48,759 nt of DNA, from assembly GCF_000269805.1 (NCBI RefSeq), contig NZ_JH711481.1:69528-118286 (forward strand), in the 5' to 3' direction. The translations under genes and the position numbers were made by a program. Positions 24,532 to 33,600 of this stretch are shown here, one piece after another. Numbering within the stretch: the stretch's first letter is position 1; every line of letters starts with the position of its first letter. Under the pieces are notes generated by a model. That model saw nothing but the letters and a program-made list of their open reading frames with translations, was not told the origin of the DNA and made no database searches. Source of the DNA: Actinomyces massiliensis 4401292. GTDB taxonomy: Bacteria; Actinomycetota; Actinomycetes; Actinomycetales; Actinomycetaceae.

Positions 24532-25638
24532 TCACGCCGGGCGATACGCCGTCGCATTTCCGGCCCTGTCGTAGGCGATCAGCAGATCTCCCTGAACGCT
24601 GAAGCTCGACCTGTCTCCGAGAGCTATCGGATCCGGCGACTGCCCCGTGGTCATGTCAACGAGGTGGAGGAATTCCTCATTGCTATCGTTATGTTCGTAG
24701 AATGTGGCTATCTGACCGTCTCCCGAATGGTAGACAGCCTGAATCGGCGAGGTCCCGTAGCAGCTGCCCGATTTGCCCTTGGTCAGGGCATTCTCCTTTC
24801 CGAGATCGATGTCGTTGTCCCCGACGGTGATCGAATTACATGATGCATCTGCCTGCGAAACGGAGTATGTGCTCGGAGCCCAGGAAACATCTCCGTCTTT
24901 GAGCCACAGACGCGCCTGGTCAAGGGTGAAGGGGACGGGAGTCCAGGGATACGTGGTGAATTGCTCATCGACCCCGGATTCGAAGGTCTCCCTGGTGGAG
25001 CCGTCGGCCTCGTACAGGTTGACGGCATGCGACTGTCGGCCCGCATAGACGATCCAGTTCTTCCACACGGTTATCCAGGAGGCCGAGCCGCTGACCTCCT
25101 CCTCCCAGAGTTGCTCGGGCGCCCCATCCCCCAGCCTGTACACCGTCACGGTCGCGGCATCGGGCCCGCTCAGCATGCGAATGAGCTTGTCGCCCATGAT
25201 CGTTATGGACGCGTCTCCGCCGAGGCCGGCCGGTGCGTCCAGAGTCCACGCCTCCTCGACTCCATTCAACCAGTCGCTCGACCAGCGATCGCCGGAATCC
25301 GCGACATTAGTTCCGGCACTAGCACTGGCACCGACTTCATGACGGTCACTTTTCACCCAAAACCATATGAGGATTCCAACAACGGTAATAACAACCAGAA
25401 CGCGCACCGCCACCAAGACGACCACTAAAACGATAATGCCTGTGTGTCTTCGCCTCGGAGGCCTCGAGCTCCTATAGGCGGGGGAATAGCCGTAGCCGGG
25501 AGAAGAATTGGGAGCGGCCGCCTGCTGCCCGGCGGCGGGCGGGTACTGCCCGACCGGACGCGACACCGCCTGGCCTGGCTGATTCGGATCGGGCACGCCG
25601 CCGTAAGGGACCGGTCGGGACTGATCAGGACCTGCCAT
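24532..25638 (-). CDS. Pro-rich membrane-anchored protein with a beta-propeller-like extracellular domain
   Basis: A 368-residue protein. Residues 1-65 are Pro/Gly/Gln/Tyr-rich and cytosolic, then a basic RPPRRRH stop, one long hydrophobic helix (about 69-95), and an extracellular domain with repeated Trp/Gly strands (WITVWKNWIVYAG, FSVQGDLLIAYDRAG) reminiscent of PQQ/WD blades. Two or three Cys may form a disulfide. The DNA encoding the C-terminal part is less GC-rich than its neighbours. The start at 25638 follows CAGGCT-N7. It is divergent from the AAA+/TPR pair at 25784, so a functional link is possible but unproven. Confidence 0.7.
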   Translation of the reverse strand: MAGPDQSRPVPYGGVPDPNQPGQAVSRPVGQYPPAAGQQAAAPNSSPGYGYSPAYRSSRPPRRRHTGIIVLVVVLVAVRVLVVITVVGILIWFWVKSDRHEVGASASAGTNVADSGDRWSSDWLNGVEEAWTLDAPAGLGGDASITIMGDKLIRMLSGPDAATVTVYRLGDGAPEQLWEEEVSGSASWITVWKNWIVYAGRQSHAVNLYEADGSTRETFESGVDEQFTTYPWTPVPFTLDQARLWLKDGDVSWAPSTYSVSQADASCNSITVGDNDIDLGKENALTKGKSGSCYGTSPIQAVYHSGDGQIATFYEHNDSNEEFLHLVDMTTGQSPDPIALGDRSSFSVQGDLLIAYDRAGNATAYRPA

Positions 25639-25693
25639 GCGCTCGAGCCTGCCACACACGCCCGCACGACGAAAGGTGCGGACAAGGCCCACC

Positions 25694-25725
25694 GAGATCG
25701 GTCGTAATCCGCGCCGAGATCGGTC
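25694..25725 (+). repeat. 22-bp-period intergenic array, locus f (2 units)
   Basis: Cores at 25694 and 25716 in the 145-bp divergent promoter region between the Pro-rich membrane protein and the AAA+ gene. It is an exception to the usual place after stop codons and lies just upstream of the AAA+ -10 candidate TACGAT (about 25750). Confidence 0.85.
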
Positions 25726-25783
25726 CGAGACACCGGCGTATTGCCCGCTACGATTTGAGGGACTCCAGTCGAGGAGGTGGCGG

Positions 25784-27019
25784 ATGGATGACGCGGTGAT
25801 CGATGCGCTCCGGCGCGCCGTGTCGATGAGCCCCGATGATGCCGCCCTGCGGCTCCACCTCGCCGACCTGCTCTTCAAGGCGGGGCACACCGGTGAGGCC
25901 GTGCAGCACTGCGCGCTGGTCCTGGCCGATAAGCCCACGCATGCCGGCGCGCTCTCGCTGCTGACGCGGGCCAGCGACCCGGCAGGCTCGGCACCGCCGG
26001 ACGCCCCCGCGGCCCCCACCCCGGGACCGGGAGGATCGACGTCGGGGACTTTCGACTGGCAGCGCGCGGAAGCGGACCTCAATGGCCAGGCCCCCGCGTT
26101 CACGACCATCAGGGACGTGCCCGCGCCGCCCGAGGAGGTCTGGGACGTCGAGGCGAGCCCGCTCACGCTCAACGACGTCGGCGGGATGACCGAGGCCAAG
26201 CGCGCCATCGAGCTGCAGTTCTTCGGCCCCCTGCGCCATCCGGAGCTGCGACAGGCGTTCGGCAAGCCCCTGGGCGGCGGCCTGCTCATGTACGGACCGC
26301 CCGGGTGCGGCAAGTCCTTCATCGCCCGCGCCATCGCCGGGGAGATGGGGGCCGCCTTCCTCAACGTCACCGTCGCCGACGTCCTCGACATGTACGTCGG
26401 AGTCTCCGAGAGCAACATGCACGAGCTCTTCCTCATGGCGCGGCGCCGGGCTCCGATCGTCCTGTTCTTCGACGAGCTCGATGCGATCGGCATGCGGCGC
26501 CACGCCGACAGGGGCAGTCAGGCGACGCGGAACACCACCGTCCAGCTCCTCGCCGAGCTGGACGGGGTCGACTCCGACAACGAGGGCGTGTACGTGCTGG
26601 CCGCCACCAACCGGCCGTGGGACCTCGATACGGCGCTGCGCCGTCCCGGCCGGTTCGACCGCTCCGTCCTGGTCCTGCCCCCGGACGAGGAGGCCCGGTA
26701 CGCGATCTTCTGGCACCATCTCAAGAACCGCCCCGTATCCGGGATCGACCTCGCTTGGCTGGCGCAGCACTCCGACGGGCTCACGGGCGCCGATATCGCC
26801 GGGGTCTGCGAACAGGCCACCGAGGCCGCCCTGGCGGAGTCGATGCGCACCGAGCGGGTCCGGATGATCACCATGCGGGACCTGCAGAGGGTTCTCCGCC
26901 GGACCCGGCCCAGCTGCGGCGCATGGTTCTCCAGCGCCCGCAACGTCGTCGCCTATGCGAATAACGACGGCGAGTACGACGACCTGCGCCGCTACATGGC
27001 CGCGCGCAAGCTCCTATGA
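25784..27019 (+). CDS. TPR-AAA+ ATPase (Cdc48/FtsH-like AAA module)
   Basis: A 411-residue ATPase. Residues 1-66 form two TPR-like helical repeats, 67-120 are a Pro/Gly linker, and about 125-345 are a classical AAA module: DVGGMTEAKR, Walker A GPPGCGKS (171-178, Ser where Thr is usual), Walker B VLFFDEL (226-232), and SRH with ATNRPWDLDTALRRPGRFDR supplying the Arg finger. Such modules form hexameric unfoldases or remodellers. No protease domain is present. The start has GGAGGTGG upstream. The last 4 nt overlap the TPR-membrane gene (ATGA), so the two are expected to work together. The TPR-plus-AAA layout recalls EccA of type VII secretion, but the AAA sequence is of the Cdc48 kind and no ESX genes are near. 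Confidence 0.85.
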   Translation: MDDAVIDALRRAVSMSPDDAALRLHLADLLFKAGHTGEAVQHCALVLADKPTHAGALSLLTRASDPAGSAPPDAPAAPTPGPGGSTSGTFDWQRAEADLNGQAPAFTTIRDVPAPPEEVWDVEASPLTLNDVGGMTEAKRAIELQFFGPLRHPELRQAFGKPLGGGLLMYGPPGCGKSFIARAIAGEMGAAFLNVTVADVLDMYVGVSESNMHELFLMARRRAPIVLFFDELDAIGMRRHADRGSQATRNTTVQLLAELDGVDSDNEGVYVLAATNRPWDLDTALRRPGRFDRSVLVLPPDEEARYAIFWHHLKNRPVSGIDLAWLAQHSDGLTGADIAGVCEQATEAALAESMRTERVRMITMRDLQRVLRRTRPSCGAWFSSARNVVAYANNDGEYDDLRRYMAARKLL

Positions 27020-28155
27020 CGGACTCCACTCCCGGCGGCGTGCCGGAGTATCCCGACGACGCCGCGGACCAGCCCAGTGATGCCGACTACGCGGGCCGCC
27101 TGGAGCGGGCCGCTCTGCTGCGCACGATGGGGCAGCCCGACCGCGCCGTGGAGGAGGCCGGCCGCCTGTGCGTCGACTTCCCCGACTCGCCGCAGGCGCA
27201 CCTCGAGCTCGCGCTCGTCCTGCTCGAGGCCGAACGCGTTGACGAGGCGCGCCGCGAGGCTCATGAGGCGCTGGCCCTCGACCCCGGCAACGCCTGGGCG
27301 ACGTTCTTGTCCGCCGAGCTGACGCCCTCCTTCTCCTTGCTCAAGCGTCGGAGTCTCATGCGCCGGGTCGTGGAGCTCGATCCAGACAGCGGCGTGGCCC
27401 TGGCCCGGCTCGCCCTGCTCGAGCGCCATTGCGGCGCCGGACGCCGACGATGCCGAAAGCTGGCCGAGAGGGCTCTCGACGCGGAGCCCTACAACCCGTC
27501 CGTGTACGTGGCCGTCGCCGAGCTGGAGCTAAGCCTGGACAACGTCAGACGGGCACGGGCCCGGGTGAGCGAGGCGCTGTCGCTGAGTCCCGATCACGCC
27601 GGCGCCCTGGCGCTGCAGGCCAAGCTGGCCAGCAGCACGAAGCAGATCCGTGAGGCGCGCACGGCCCTCAGCTCGGCCCTCGCCGTCGACCCGACCGACA
27701 GCCGGCTCGCTTCCGGTGTCCACGAACTCGGCCACAAGTTCTACGATCCGCTGACGTGGGGCATCGCATGCATGGACATGCTCATCCTCGTGTTCACGTG
27801 GCCGGCGGTACGGCCGAACCACAGCACGGCACCCGAGCTGATCGCCTCCAACAACTACTTCCTCATTCCGGTGCTGGAGTTCATATGGCTGGTATGCGGC
27901 GGGTTCCTCTGCCGGCGCGCGATGCGGACGCTCCGAGGACTCGGTGAGCAGCGCGCCGCCGTCATGGCGGCCTACCGTCGCGCCCATCCGACTGCCGTTC
28001 CGGTGGCAATCGCCGCGGTCCTCGGCGCCGCCGTCCAGGTCGTCCTGTGCATCATGGTGCGCCGCCTCGATGTGGCGTGGTGGGCCGCAGCCGCCGCGCT
28101 GGCGCTCATCCTCACGGTGACGGCGGTCGCCTTCTGGCGCCGCAGCAGGCAGTAG
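27016..28155 (+). CDS. TPR-repeat membrane protein coupled to the AAA+ ATPase
   Basis: A 379-residue protein. Residues about 25-240 contain six or so tetratricopeptide repeats (for example DEARREAHEALALDPGNAWA, KLAERALDAEPYNPSVYVA, ALSSALAVDPTDSRLAS). The C-terminal third has four hydrophobic helices (about 245-265, 278-300, 320-340, 350-370) ending in a basic tail. The probable topology is a cytosolic TPR scaffold tethered to the membrane. The 4-nt overlap with the ATPase argues for a stoichiometric complex, with the TPR presenting substrate or recruiting the ATPase to the membrane. No named family is recognised. Confidence 0.8.
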   Translation: MTDSTPGGVPEYPDDAADQPSDADYAGRLERAALLRTMGQPDRAVEEAGRLCVDFPDSPQAHLELALVLLEAERVDEARREAHEALALDPGNAWATFLSAELTPSFSLLKRRSLMRRVVELDPDSGVALARLALLERHCGAGRRRCRKLAERALDAEPYNPSVYVAVAELELSLDNVRRARARVSEALSLSPDHAGALALQAKLASSTKQIREARTALSSALAVDPTDSRLASGVHELGHKFYDPLTWGIACMDMLILVFTWPAVRPNHSTAPELIASNNYFLIPVLEFIWLVCGGFLCRRAMRTLRGLGEQRAAVMAAYRRAHPTAVPVAIAAVLGAAVQVVLCIMVRRLDVAWWAAAAALALILTVTAVAFWRRSRQ

Positions 28156-28257
28156 CAGCGGTAGTACGGGTAGTAGGGGTGTCAGCAGCCCCGCACCGGG
28201 GCTCCGCCGCAGGCCCGCGACGCGGAGCGCGCCCCGGAGAACGGCCGACTCGCCTTC

Positions 28258-29193
28258 TTACGATGCGCGCCCCTCCGCCTTCTCTGCATCCTCTGCATCC
28301 CCTGCCTTCTCTGTCTCCTCTGCGACCGGCGGCTGCCGGGAGGACGCGCTCCGCGGCGCGGCGCCGTCGTCGGGCCCGGGCACCCGAGCCGCCCGGGAGT
28401 GGGAAGAGCCAGAAGGGTCGGAGGGGCCGGGGGCCGTCGTCGTCCCCCTTGCCTCCGCCGCCTCCACCAGCAGCTCGACGCGCTCGGACAGCGCGGCCAC
28501 CTGCTGCTGGAGGGCGTCGACCTGGGCGCGCGTGGCCGCCTCCTGTTCGGCATTCTCCTCGGCCACGAGCGAGACGATCCAGGAGGCGAGCGTGGCGGTC
28601 ACGACGCCGGCGAGCGCGACGCCGCCGATCATGAGCAGCACTGCGGCGCACCGGCCCACCGCGGTGACGGGCGCCAGGTCGCCGTAGCCGATGGTCGTGA
28701 TGGTCACCAGCGACCACCAGACCGCCTGCCCGAAGGTGGTGATCGGCGTCCCGGGCTCGCCCCGCTCGGCGTCGAGCACCGCCAGGGAGGACAGGAGGAC
28801 GAGCAGACTCACGCCGCCGGCGGTGTAGGCCGTGATCCGCCCGCGCAGGGCCGTCCCGGCACTGCGCTGGAGCACTCCGAGCAGGGCGATGAGTCGCAGC
28901 AGCCGCAGCGGCCTGAGCACGGGCAGGACGACGATCATGAGGTCGAGCAGGTGCCGGAGGAACCAGCGTCCGCGGTCGGCGGCGAGCATCAGGCGCACGA
29001 GGTAGTCGATGACGATGACCGCCCACACGATGTTCATCGTCAGCTCGGCGCCGGCCCGGGCCGCACCGCGCGGATCGGCGATGACCTCCCACGCGTAGAC
29101 GGCGAGGAAGACGAGGGCGGCGAGGGTCAGCGGCCACTCGGATGCACGCTCCCAGGTGCGCAGACGGGTACGGCGACTCTGCTCCTCCGACAT
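28258..29193 (-). CDS. Voltage-gated-type potassium channel (6-TM)
   Basis: A 311-residue channel subunit expected to tetramerise in the cytoplasmic membrane. S1-S4 are recognisable, with an Arg-rich S4-like segment (RPLRLLRLIALLG, near residue 105). The pore has the K+ selectivity filter TITTIGYGDLAP (near 175) between S5 and S6. A coiled coil (about 220-260) follows S6 and may drive assembly, then a Glu/Ala/Asp low-complexity tail. ATG 29193 is chosen because TACGAT-N7-ATG fits a leaderless start; an ATG at 29202 is an alternative. It is convergent with the TPR-membrane gene. Confidence 0.9.
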   Translation of the reverse strand: MSEEQSRRTRLRTWERASEWPLTLAALVFLAVYAWEVIADPRGAARAGAELTMNIVWAVIVIDYLVRLMLAADRGRWFLRHLLDLMIVVLPVLRPLRLLRLIALLGVLQRSAGTALRGRITAYTAGGVSLLVLLSSLAVLDAERGEPGTPITTFGQAVWWSLVTITTIGYGDLAPVTAVGRCAAVLLMIGGVALAGVVTATLASWIVSLVAEENAEQEAATRAQVDALQQQVAALSERVELLVEAAEARGTTTAPGPSDPSGSSHSRAARVPGPDDGAAPRSASSRQPPVAEETEKAGDAEDAEKAEGRAS

Positions 29194-29340
29194 GCGACCC
29201 ATCGTAGGCGGGGCTCGCACGGGCCGCCCGCACTACTCGGCCCACGCCCCGCACACAAGAGACCTTGCGCAGGGACATGCCCCGCACGATCCTGGGCGAT
29301 AACCCCGAAGAGCAACGAATAAAAAGGGGCGAGCAGGCCC

Positions 29341-29457
29341 ATGATCGATATGGATGCCGTGAGCAGAGACATTGAGACTGGGCGGGTGGAGCTGACCGCC
29401 AGCAGCAAGGCGATCCTGTCTCTCGGAACTCGTAGACGGATCTGGAGGGCTATATGA
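29341..29457 (+). pseudogene. N-terminal fragment of a frameshifted Imm5-like gene
   Basis: A 38-codon frame beginning MIDMDAVSRD and ending SLGTRRRIWRAI-stop, preceded by AAGGGGCGAGC. Its stop overlaps the ATG of the next frame (ATGA). The ending RRRIW resembles the N-terminal part of Imm5 immunity proteins, whose remainder is encoded in the next frame. One extra base in the GGAGGG run before the stop would fuse the two into about 205 residues, the usual family size. Alternatively the pair is a coupled leader and gene. Confidence 0.5.
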
Positions 29458-29957
29458 TCGACCCCCAGAACGACGAGGCCTCATACCGCCACCGAATTGA
29501 ACTGGACGGGATGTGCGTGCGGCGCGTGCAGCACCTCTGGAATCGCGTCTTCCCTGGCGACAACCGCATTGAGGAGATGCTCGCCCTCGCCCAAAAGCTC
29601 GTCAACCAGCAGATAGACCCAAAGCAGGCCGAGAATCGCGCAGAGGACTTTCCTGTCGATGTATCCGGTGAAGTAGAAAATATCACCGCACCCACGCAGT
29701 CCGCCATTCTTATCGCCGAGAGAGCGGCACACATGACAATTTCAGCCTGTTATCGAAATCCCGACTACAATACTGCAGAAGGTGAAACAGCTGATGATGA
29801 GTTGCTACCGGACTCCCTCGATACAAGCTACTGCTGCGCGAGCGCTGCTGCCGGTGCGTTGAACTGGATGCCGATCGAGAAGACGGATGCGCCTGCGCGC
29901 CGGCCGTTCTGGAGCTGGTACCTGGACGAGGCCATCCCCACCGTCCTGGCCGGCTGA
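29454..29957 (+). CDS. Imm5-like immunity protein (main part)
   Basis: A 167-residue mostly helical, acidic protein. It has CVRRVQHLWNRVFPGD near residue 21, an alpha-helical AILIAERAAHMTIS centre and the C-terminal FWSWYLDEAIP, a combination I associate with Imm5-type immunity proteins of polymorphic toxin systems. GGAGG precedes the ATG. Codon use is less GC-rich than in neighbouring genes, suggesting horizontal acquisition. No toxin gene is adjacent, so this could be an orphan immunity gene. The N-terminus of the family appears to be encoded in the preceding overlapping frame. Confidence 0.5.
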   Translation: MIDPQNDEASYRHRIELDGMCVRRVQHLWNRVFPGDNRIEEMLALAQKLVNQQIDPKQAENRAEDFPVDVSGEVENITAPTQSAILIAERAAHMTISACYRNPDYNTAEGETADDELLPDSLDTSYCCASAAAGALNWMPIEKTDAPARRPFWSWYLDEAIPTVLAG

Positions 29958-30192
29958 CGAGCAGGAGAGCAAGGGCATACCCAGCAGCACCAAGGACCAC
30001 TCCACCGTCCCGCCGATGTCTTTGACAAGGCGGATAACTTCCACGCCGGCTCAGTCTGCGTGTAGTAGGTCAGGGCGCCTCCCTGATCTGGCTCTGGCGT
30101 GGCATGCTATTCGGGCCTTCTCCGGCACCTCCTCCCGGAACACCCAGTGTCCTTGCCGGGGAAGTCGAGGAGCCAGGGAGGAGGTGGGGGCC

Positions 30193-30336
30193 GTGTCCAA
30201 GCCGAAAGGCCGACATGCCAAAGTCCGCAAGGGCAAGAAGACGGCCCGGAAGGTGAGCGACATCTTAACCAGTCTCGCTCACCTGATCCGGGCCATCGGT
30301 GTCCTTGTGGATGCCCTCGGTAAGTGGCTCGACTGA
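30193..30336 (+). CDS. 47-residue cationic amphipathic peptide
   Basis: GTG start at 30193 with a strong Shine-Dalgarno GGAGGAGGT. The N-terminal 20 residues are very basic (KPKGRHAKVRKGKKTARK); residues 22-46 can form an amphipathic helix rich in Leu/Ile/Val ending in KWLD. Net charge is about +9. There is no signal or leader peptide. It is followed directly by a strong terminator, so it is a monocistronic unit. The shape recalls leaderless bacteriocins or small membrane-active toxins. No family match is claimed, and an intracellular role is equally open. Confidence 0.55.
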   Translation: MSKPKGRHAKVRKGKKTARKVSDILTSLAHLIRAIGVLVDALGKWLD

Positions 30337-30347
30337 GCCGCCTACCC

Positions 30348-30381
30348 GGGGAGCCATCCGGTGACAGCCGGGTGGCTCCCC
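30348..30381 (+). terminator. Strong hairpin after the cationic peptide gene
   Basis: GGGGAGCCA / TGGCTCCCC (9 bp), extended inward by CCGG/CCGG across a T-G wobble, with loop TGACAG. It starts 12 nt after the peptide stop. Confidence 0.8.
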
Positions 30382-30434
30382 ACCAGTATGCCCGCCGAGG
30401 CCTCTCGTGTCCACGACGGCCCCGGTCCCGCCAC

Positions 30435-30489
30435 ATTCATGCTGAATTCGTGCTGAATTCATGCCGGATTCATGCCGGATTCATGCCGG
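30435..30489. repeat. 11-bp tandem repeat, five copies
   Basis: ATTCATGCTGA, ATTCGTGCTGA, then ATTCATGCCGG three times, exactly 11 bp apart (one helical turn), about 190 bp upstream of the hrpA start. The rest of the 30382-30678 gap holds the hrpA promoter and no gene. Confidence 0.85.
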
Positions 30490-30660
30490 CCGGCACCGGC
30501 CGCACCGACAAGCCGCGCGGCGGAGAGCCGCCCTTTCCCGAATGGCTCGGCCGTCCAAGACGAGGCGCGGGCAGCTCCGGCACCGGCCGCGCGGACCATC
30601 AGCGGACCATCCACGGAAGACGACGGGATCCCCACTGCTCGTCCGCGAATAAGAGGCCGG

Positions 30661-30666
30661 TATAGT
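30661..30666 (+). promoter_or_regulatory. -10 element of hrpA
   Basis: TATAGT lies 12 nt before the hrpA ATG, giving a leader of only about 5 nt. No Shine-Dalgarno sequence is present. Confidence 0.6.
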
Positions 30667-30678
30667 CTTGAGCGGCTT

Positions 30679-33600
30679 ATGGACACCGCCGAGAACCCCG
30701 AGGACATGCCGCTGCCCGCCGTCGCGGGCGACCTCGACGACGCCACCCACGTCACAGACACCAGCGCGAACGCGCCTGCACCTCCCCGCTCCGATCGCGG
30801 CCGTCCCGGCGAGCATCCCGGCCACTCGCGCCACAGCGATCGCAATCAACACAATAAACACGGAGAGCACAGGGAGCACAGATCGCGCGGAGAGCGCAGC
30901 CGCCGGAATCGACACCGCGGCAGCCGCCCCGACAGGCGCCGCAGCACCTGGCACGGCTACTCCCCCGATCAGCTCGCCGCCCGAGCCGCGTCGGTCCCCG
31001 CCCTGATCTACCCCGAGGAGCTGCCGGTCAGCGCGCGCCGCGACGAGATCGCCGAGGCCATCCGCGACAACCAGGTCGTCATCGTCGCCGGCGAGACCGG
31101 ATCGGGCAAGACCACACAGCTGCCCAAGATCTGCCTGGAGCTGGGACGGGGCGTCACCGGCATGATCGGCCACACCCAGCCGCGCCGCATCGCCGCCAGG
31201 TCCGTCGCCGAACGCATCGCCCACGAGCTCGGCACCCGGATCGGGCGCGAGGGCATCATCGGCTACCAGGTGCGCTTCACCGAGGAGACCGGCCCGAGCA
31301 CGCTCGTCAAACTCATGACCGACGGCATCCTCCTGGCTGAGATCCAGTCCGATCCGATGCTCTCGCGCTACGACACGATCATCGTGGACGAGGCCCACGA
31401 GCGCAGCCTCACCATCGACTTCATCCTGGGGTACCTCGCCCGGCTCCTCCCCCGCCGTCCGGATCTGAAGGTCATCATCACCTCCGCCACCATCGATTCG
31501 GCCCGCTTCGCCGAGCACTTCGGGCGCCGCGAGGCCGAACGCCACGAGGCCGGCGACCGCGGCGAGTCCTCCGCTGAGCCCGCTGAACCTGCCCCCGTCA
31601 TCGAGGTCTCGGGCCGCACCTACCCCGTCGAGATCCGCTACCGCCCGCTGCTGGCCGACGACGGCCTCGACGTCGGCCCCGGGCACACCCCGCACGGCGC
31701 CGGCGGGCACGTCCCCGGCGACGACTCAGACGGCCCCAACAGCCCTGATGCGCGCCCCGCCCCCGGCCCGGCTCCGTCGTCCGCCCCGCAGGAGGACCGC
31801 GACCAGGTCACCGGCATCCTGGACGCCGTCGATGAGCTCATGGCCGCGGGCGACGGCGACATCCTCGTCTTCCTCGCCGGGGAGCGGGACATCCGCGACA
31901 CCGAGGCCGCCCTCATCGACCACCTGGGGCCGCGCTACACCCCGGACGGGCGCAGCCGCGCTCCGGGCGCCGTCGAGGTCGTGCCGCTGTACTCGCGCCT
32001 GAGCGCCGCCGAACAGCATCGTGTCTTCGAGGCGCACTCCACCCGCCGCATCGTGCTGGCCACCAACGTCGCCGAGACGTCCCTGACCGTGCCGGGAATC
32101 CGCTACGTCATCGACCCGGGCCTGGCGCGCATCTCCCGCTACTCCAACCGCACGAAGGTTCAGCGCCTCCCGATCGAGCCGGTCAGCCGGGCGAGCGCCG
32201 ACCAGCGCTCGGGCCGCTGCGGGCGCGTGGCCGACGGCATCGCCATCCGCCTGTACTCCGAGGCCGACTACCGCTCGCGCCCCGAGTACACCGAGCCGGA
32301 GATCCTGCGCACCTCGCTGGCCAGCGTCATCCTGCAGATGGCGGCGCTCGGTCTCGGCGCGGTCGAGGACTTCCCCTTCCTGGACGCCCCCGACCCGCGC
32401 GCCGTGCGCGACGGCCTGCAGCTGCTCACCGAGATCGGGGCGATCGAGTCGGGCGCAGGGGATCCAGAGCACCCGGCGCGCCCCGGGCGCACGGGGAGCC
32501 CCGAAAGCCCTGAAGCCCCCAAGACCCCTGCGGGCACAGGCGGAGCCGGCCCCCGGACCACCGGCCGCCGCTCGCCCCGAGCCCTGGCCCGCGGACCGCG
32601 ACTGACCGCCGTCGGCCGGCGCCTGGCCCGCCTGCCCATCGACCCGCGCCTGGGGCGCATGCTGCTGGAGGCCGGCGAGCTCGGCTGCGCCGGCGAGGTC
32701 ATGGTGATCGTGGCGGCGCTGTCCATCCAGGACGTGCGCGAGCGCCCGGCCGACCGCCAGGAGGCGGCCGACGCCATGCACCGGCGCCTGGCCGACCCGA
32801 CCAGCGACTTCCTGACCTACCTGAACCTGTGGCGCTACCTGCGCACCCAGCAGCGCGAGCTGTCCGGCTCCGCCTTCCGCCGCATGTGCAGAGCGGAGTT
32901 CCTCCACTACCTGCGCGTGCGCGAGTGGTTCGACGTCCACGCCCAGCTGCGTCAGCTCGCCCGCCCGCTGGGGCTGGACGCCGCCCCCGTCGAGCTGCCC
33001 ACCATGCGGTCGATCCGCGCGGCCGGGGCGGCACTGGAGCCGGGCACCCAGGCGGCCACGATCGCCCACGGGGACGTCGCGGCCGCCGTCGTGGCCCTGG
33101 GCCGCAGCGCGGATACGCCCGACGCCGACGCCATCCACCGCTCCCTGCTGGTGGGGCTGCTGTCCAACGTCGGCAACTGGGACGAGCGGCGGCGCGAGTA
33201 CGCCGGGGCGCGCGGGACCCGCTTCACCATCTGGCCGGGCTCGGGGCTGCGCCGCAAGACCTACGACTGGGTGATGACCGCCGAGCTGGTGGAGACCTCA
33301 CGCCTGTTCGCGCGCACGGTGGCCAGGGTCGATGGGCGCTGGGTCGAGGAGGTCGGCGAGCGGGCGGGCCTGACCAAGCGCGTCTTCGGCGAGCCCTACT
33401 GGTCCACGCGGCACGGCGCCGCCATGGTCCACGAAAAGGTCCTGCTGTACGGGATGACGCTGGCGGCGGACCGGCCCGCGACCCTGGCGAGCGTGGGCAC
33501 GCCCGCAGCCCGCGAGGTCGCCCGGGAGATGTTCATCCGCTCCGGGCTGGTCGAGGGCGGCTGGCATGCGCGGCACGGCTTCGTGGAGCGCAACCGGGAG

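Noticed and set aside
25784-28155. ESX/type VII secretion EccA assignment for the TPR-AAA+ protein
   Set aside because: The AAA module has the Cdc48-type DVGGMTEAKR and RPGRFDR motifs rather than the CbxX/CfxQ type, and no ESX components are nearby.
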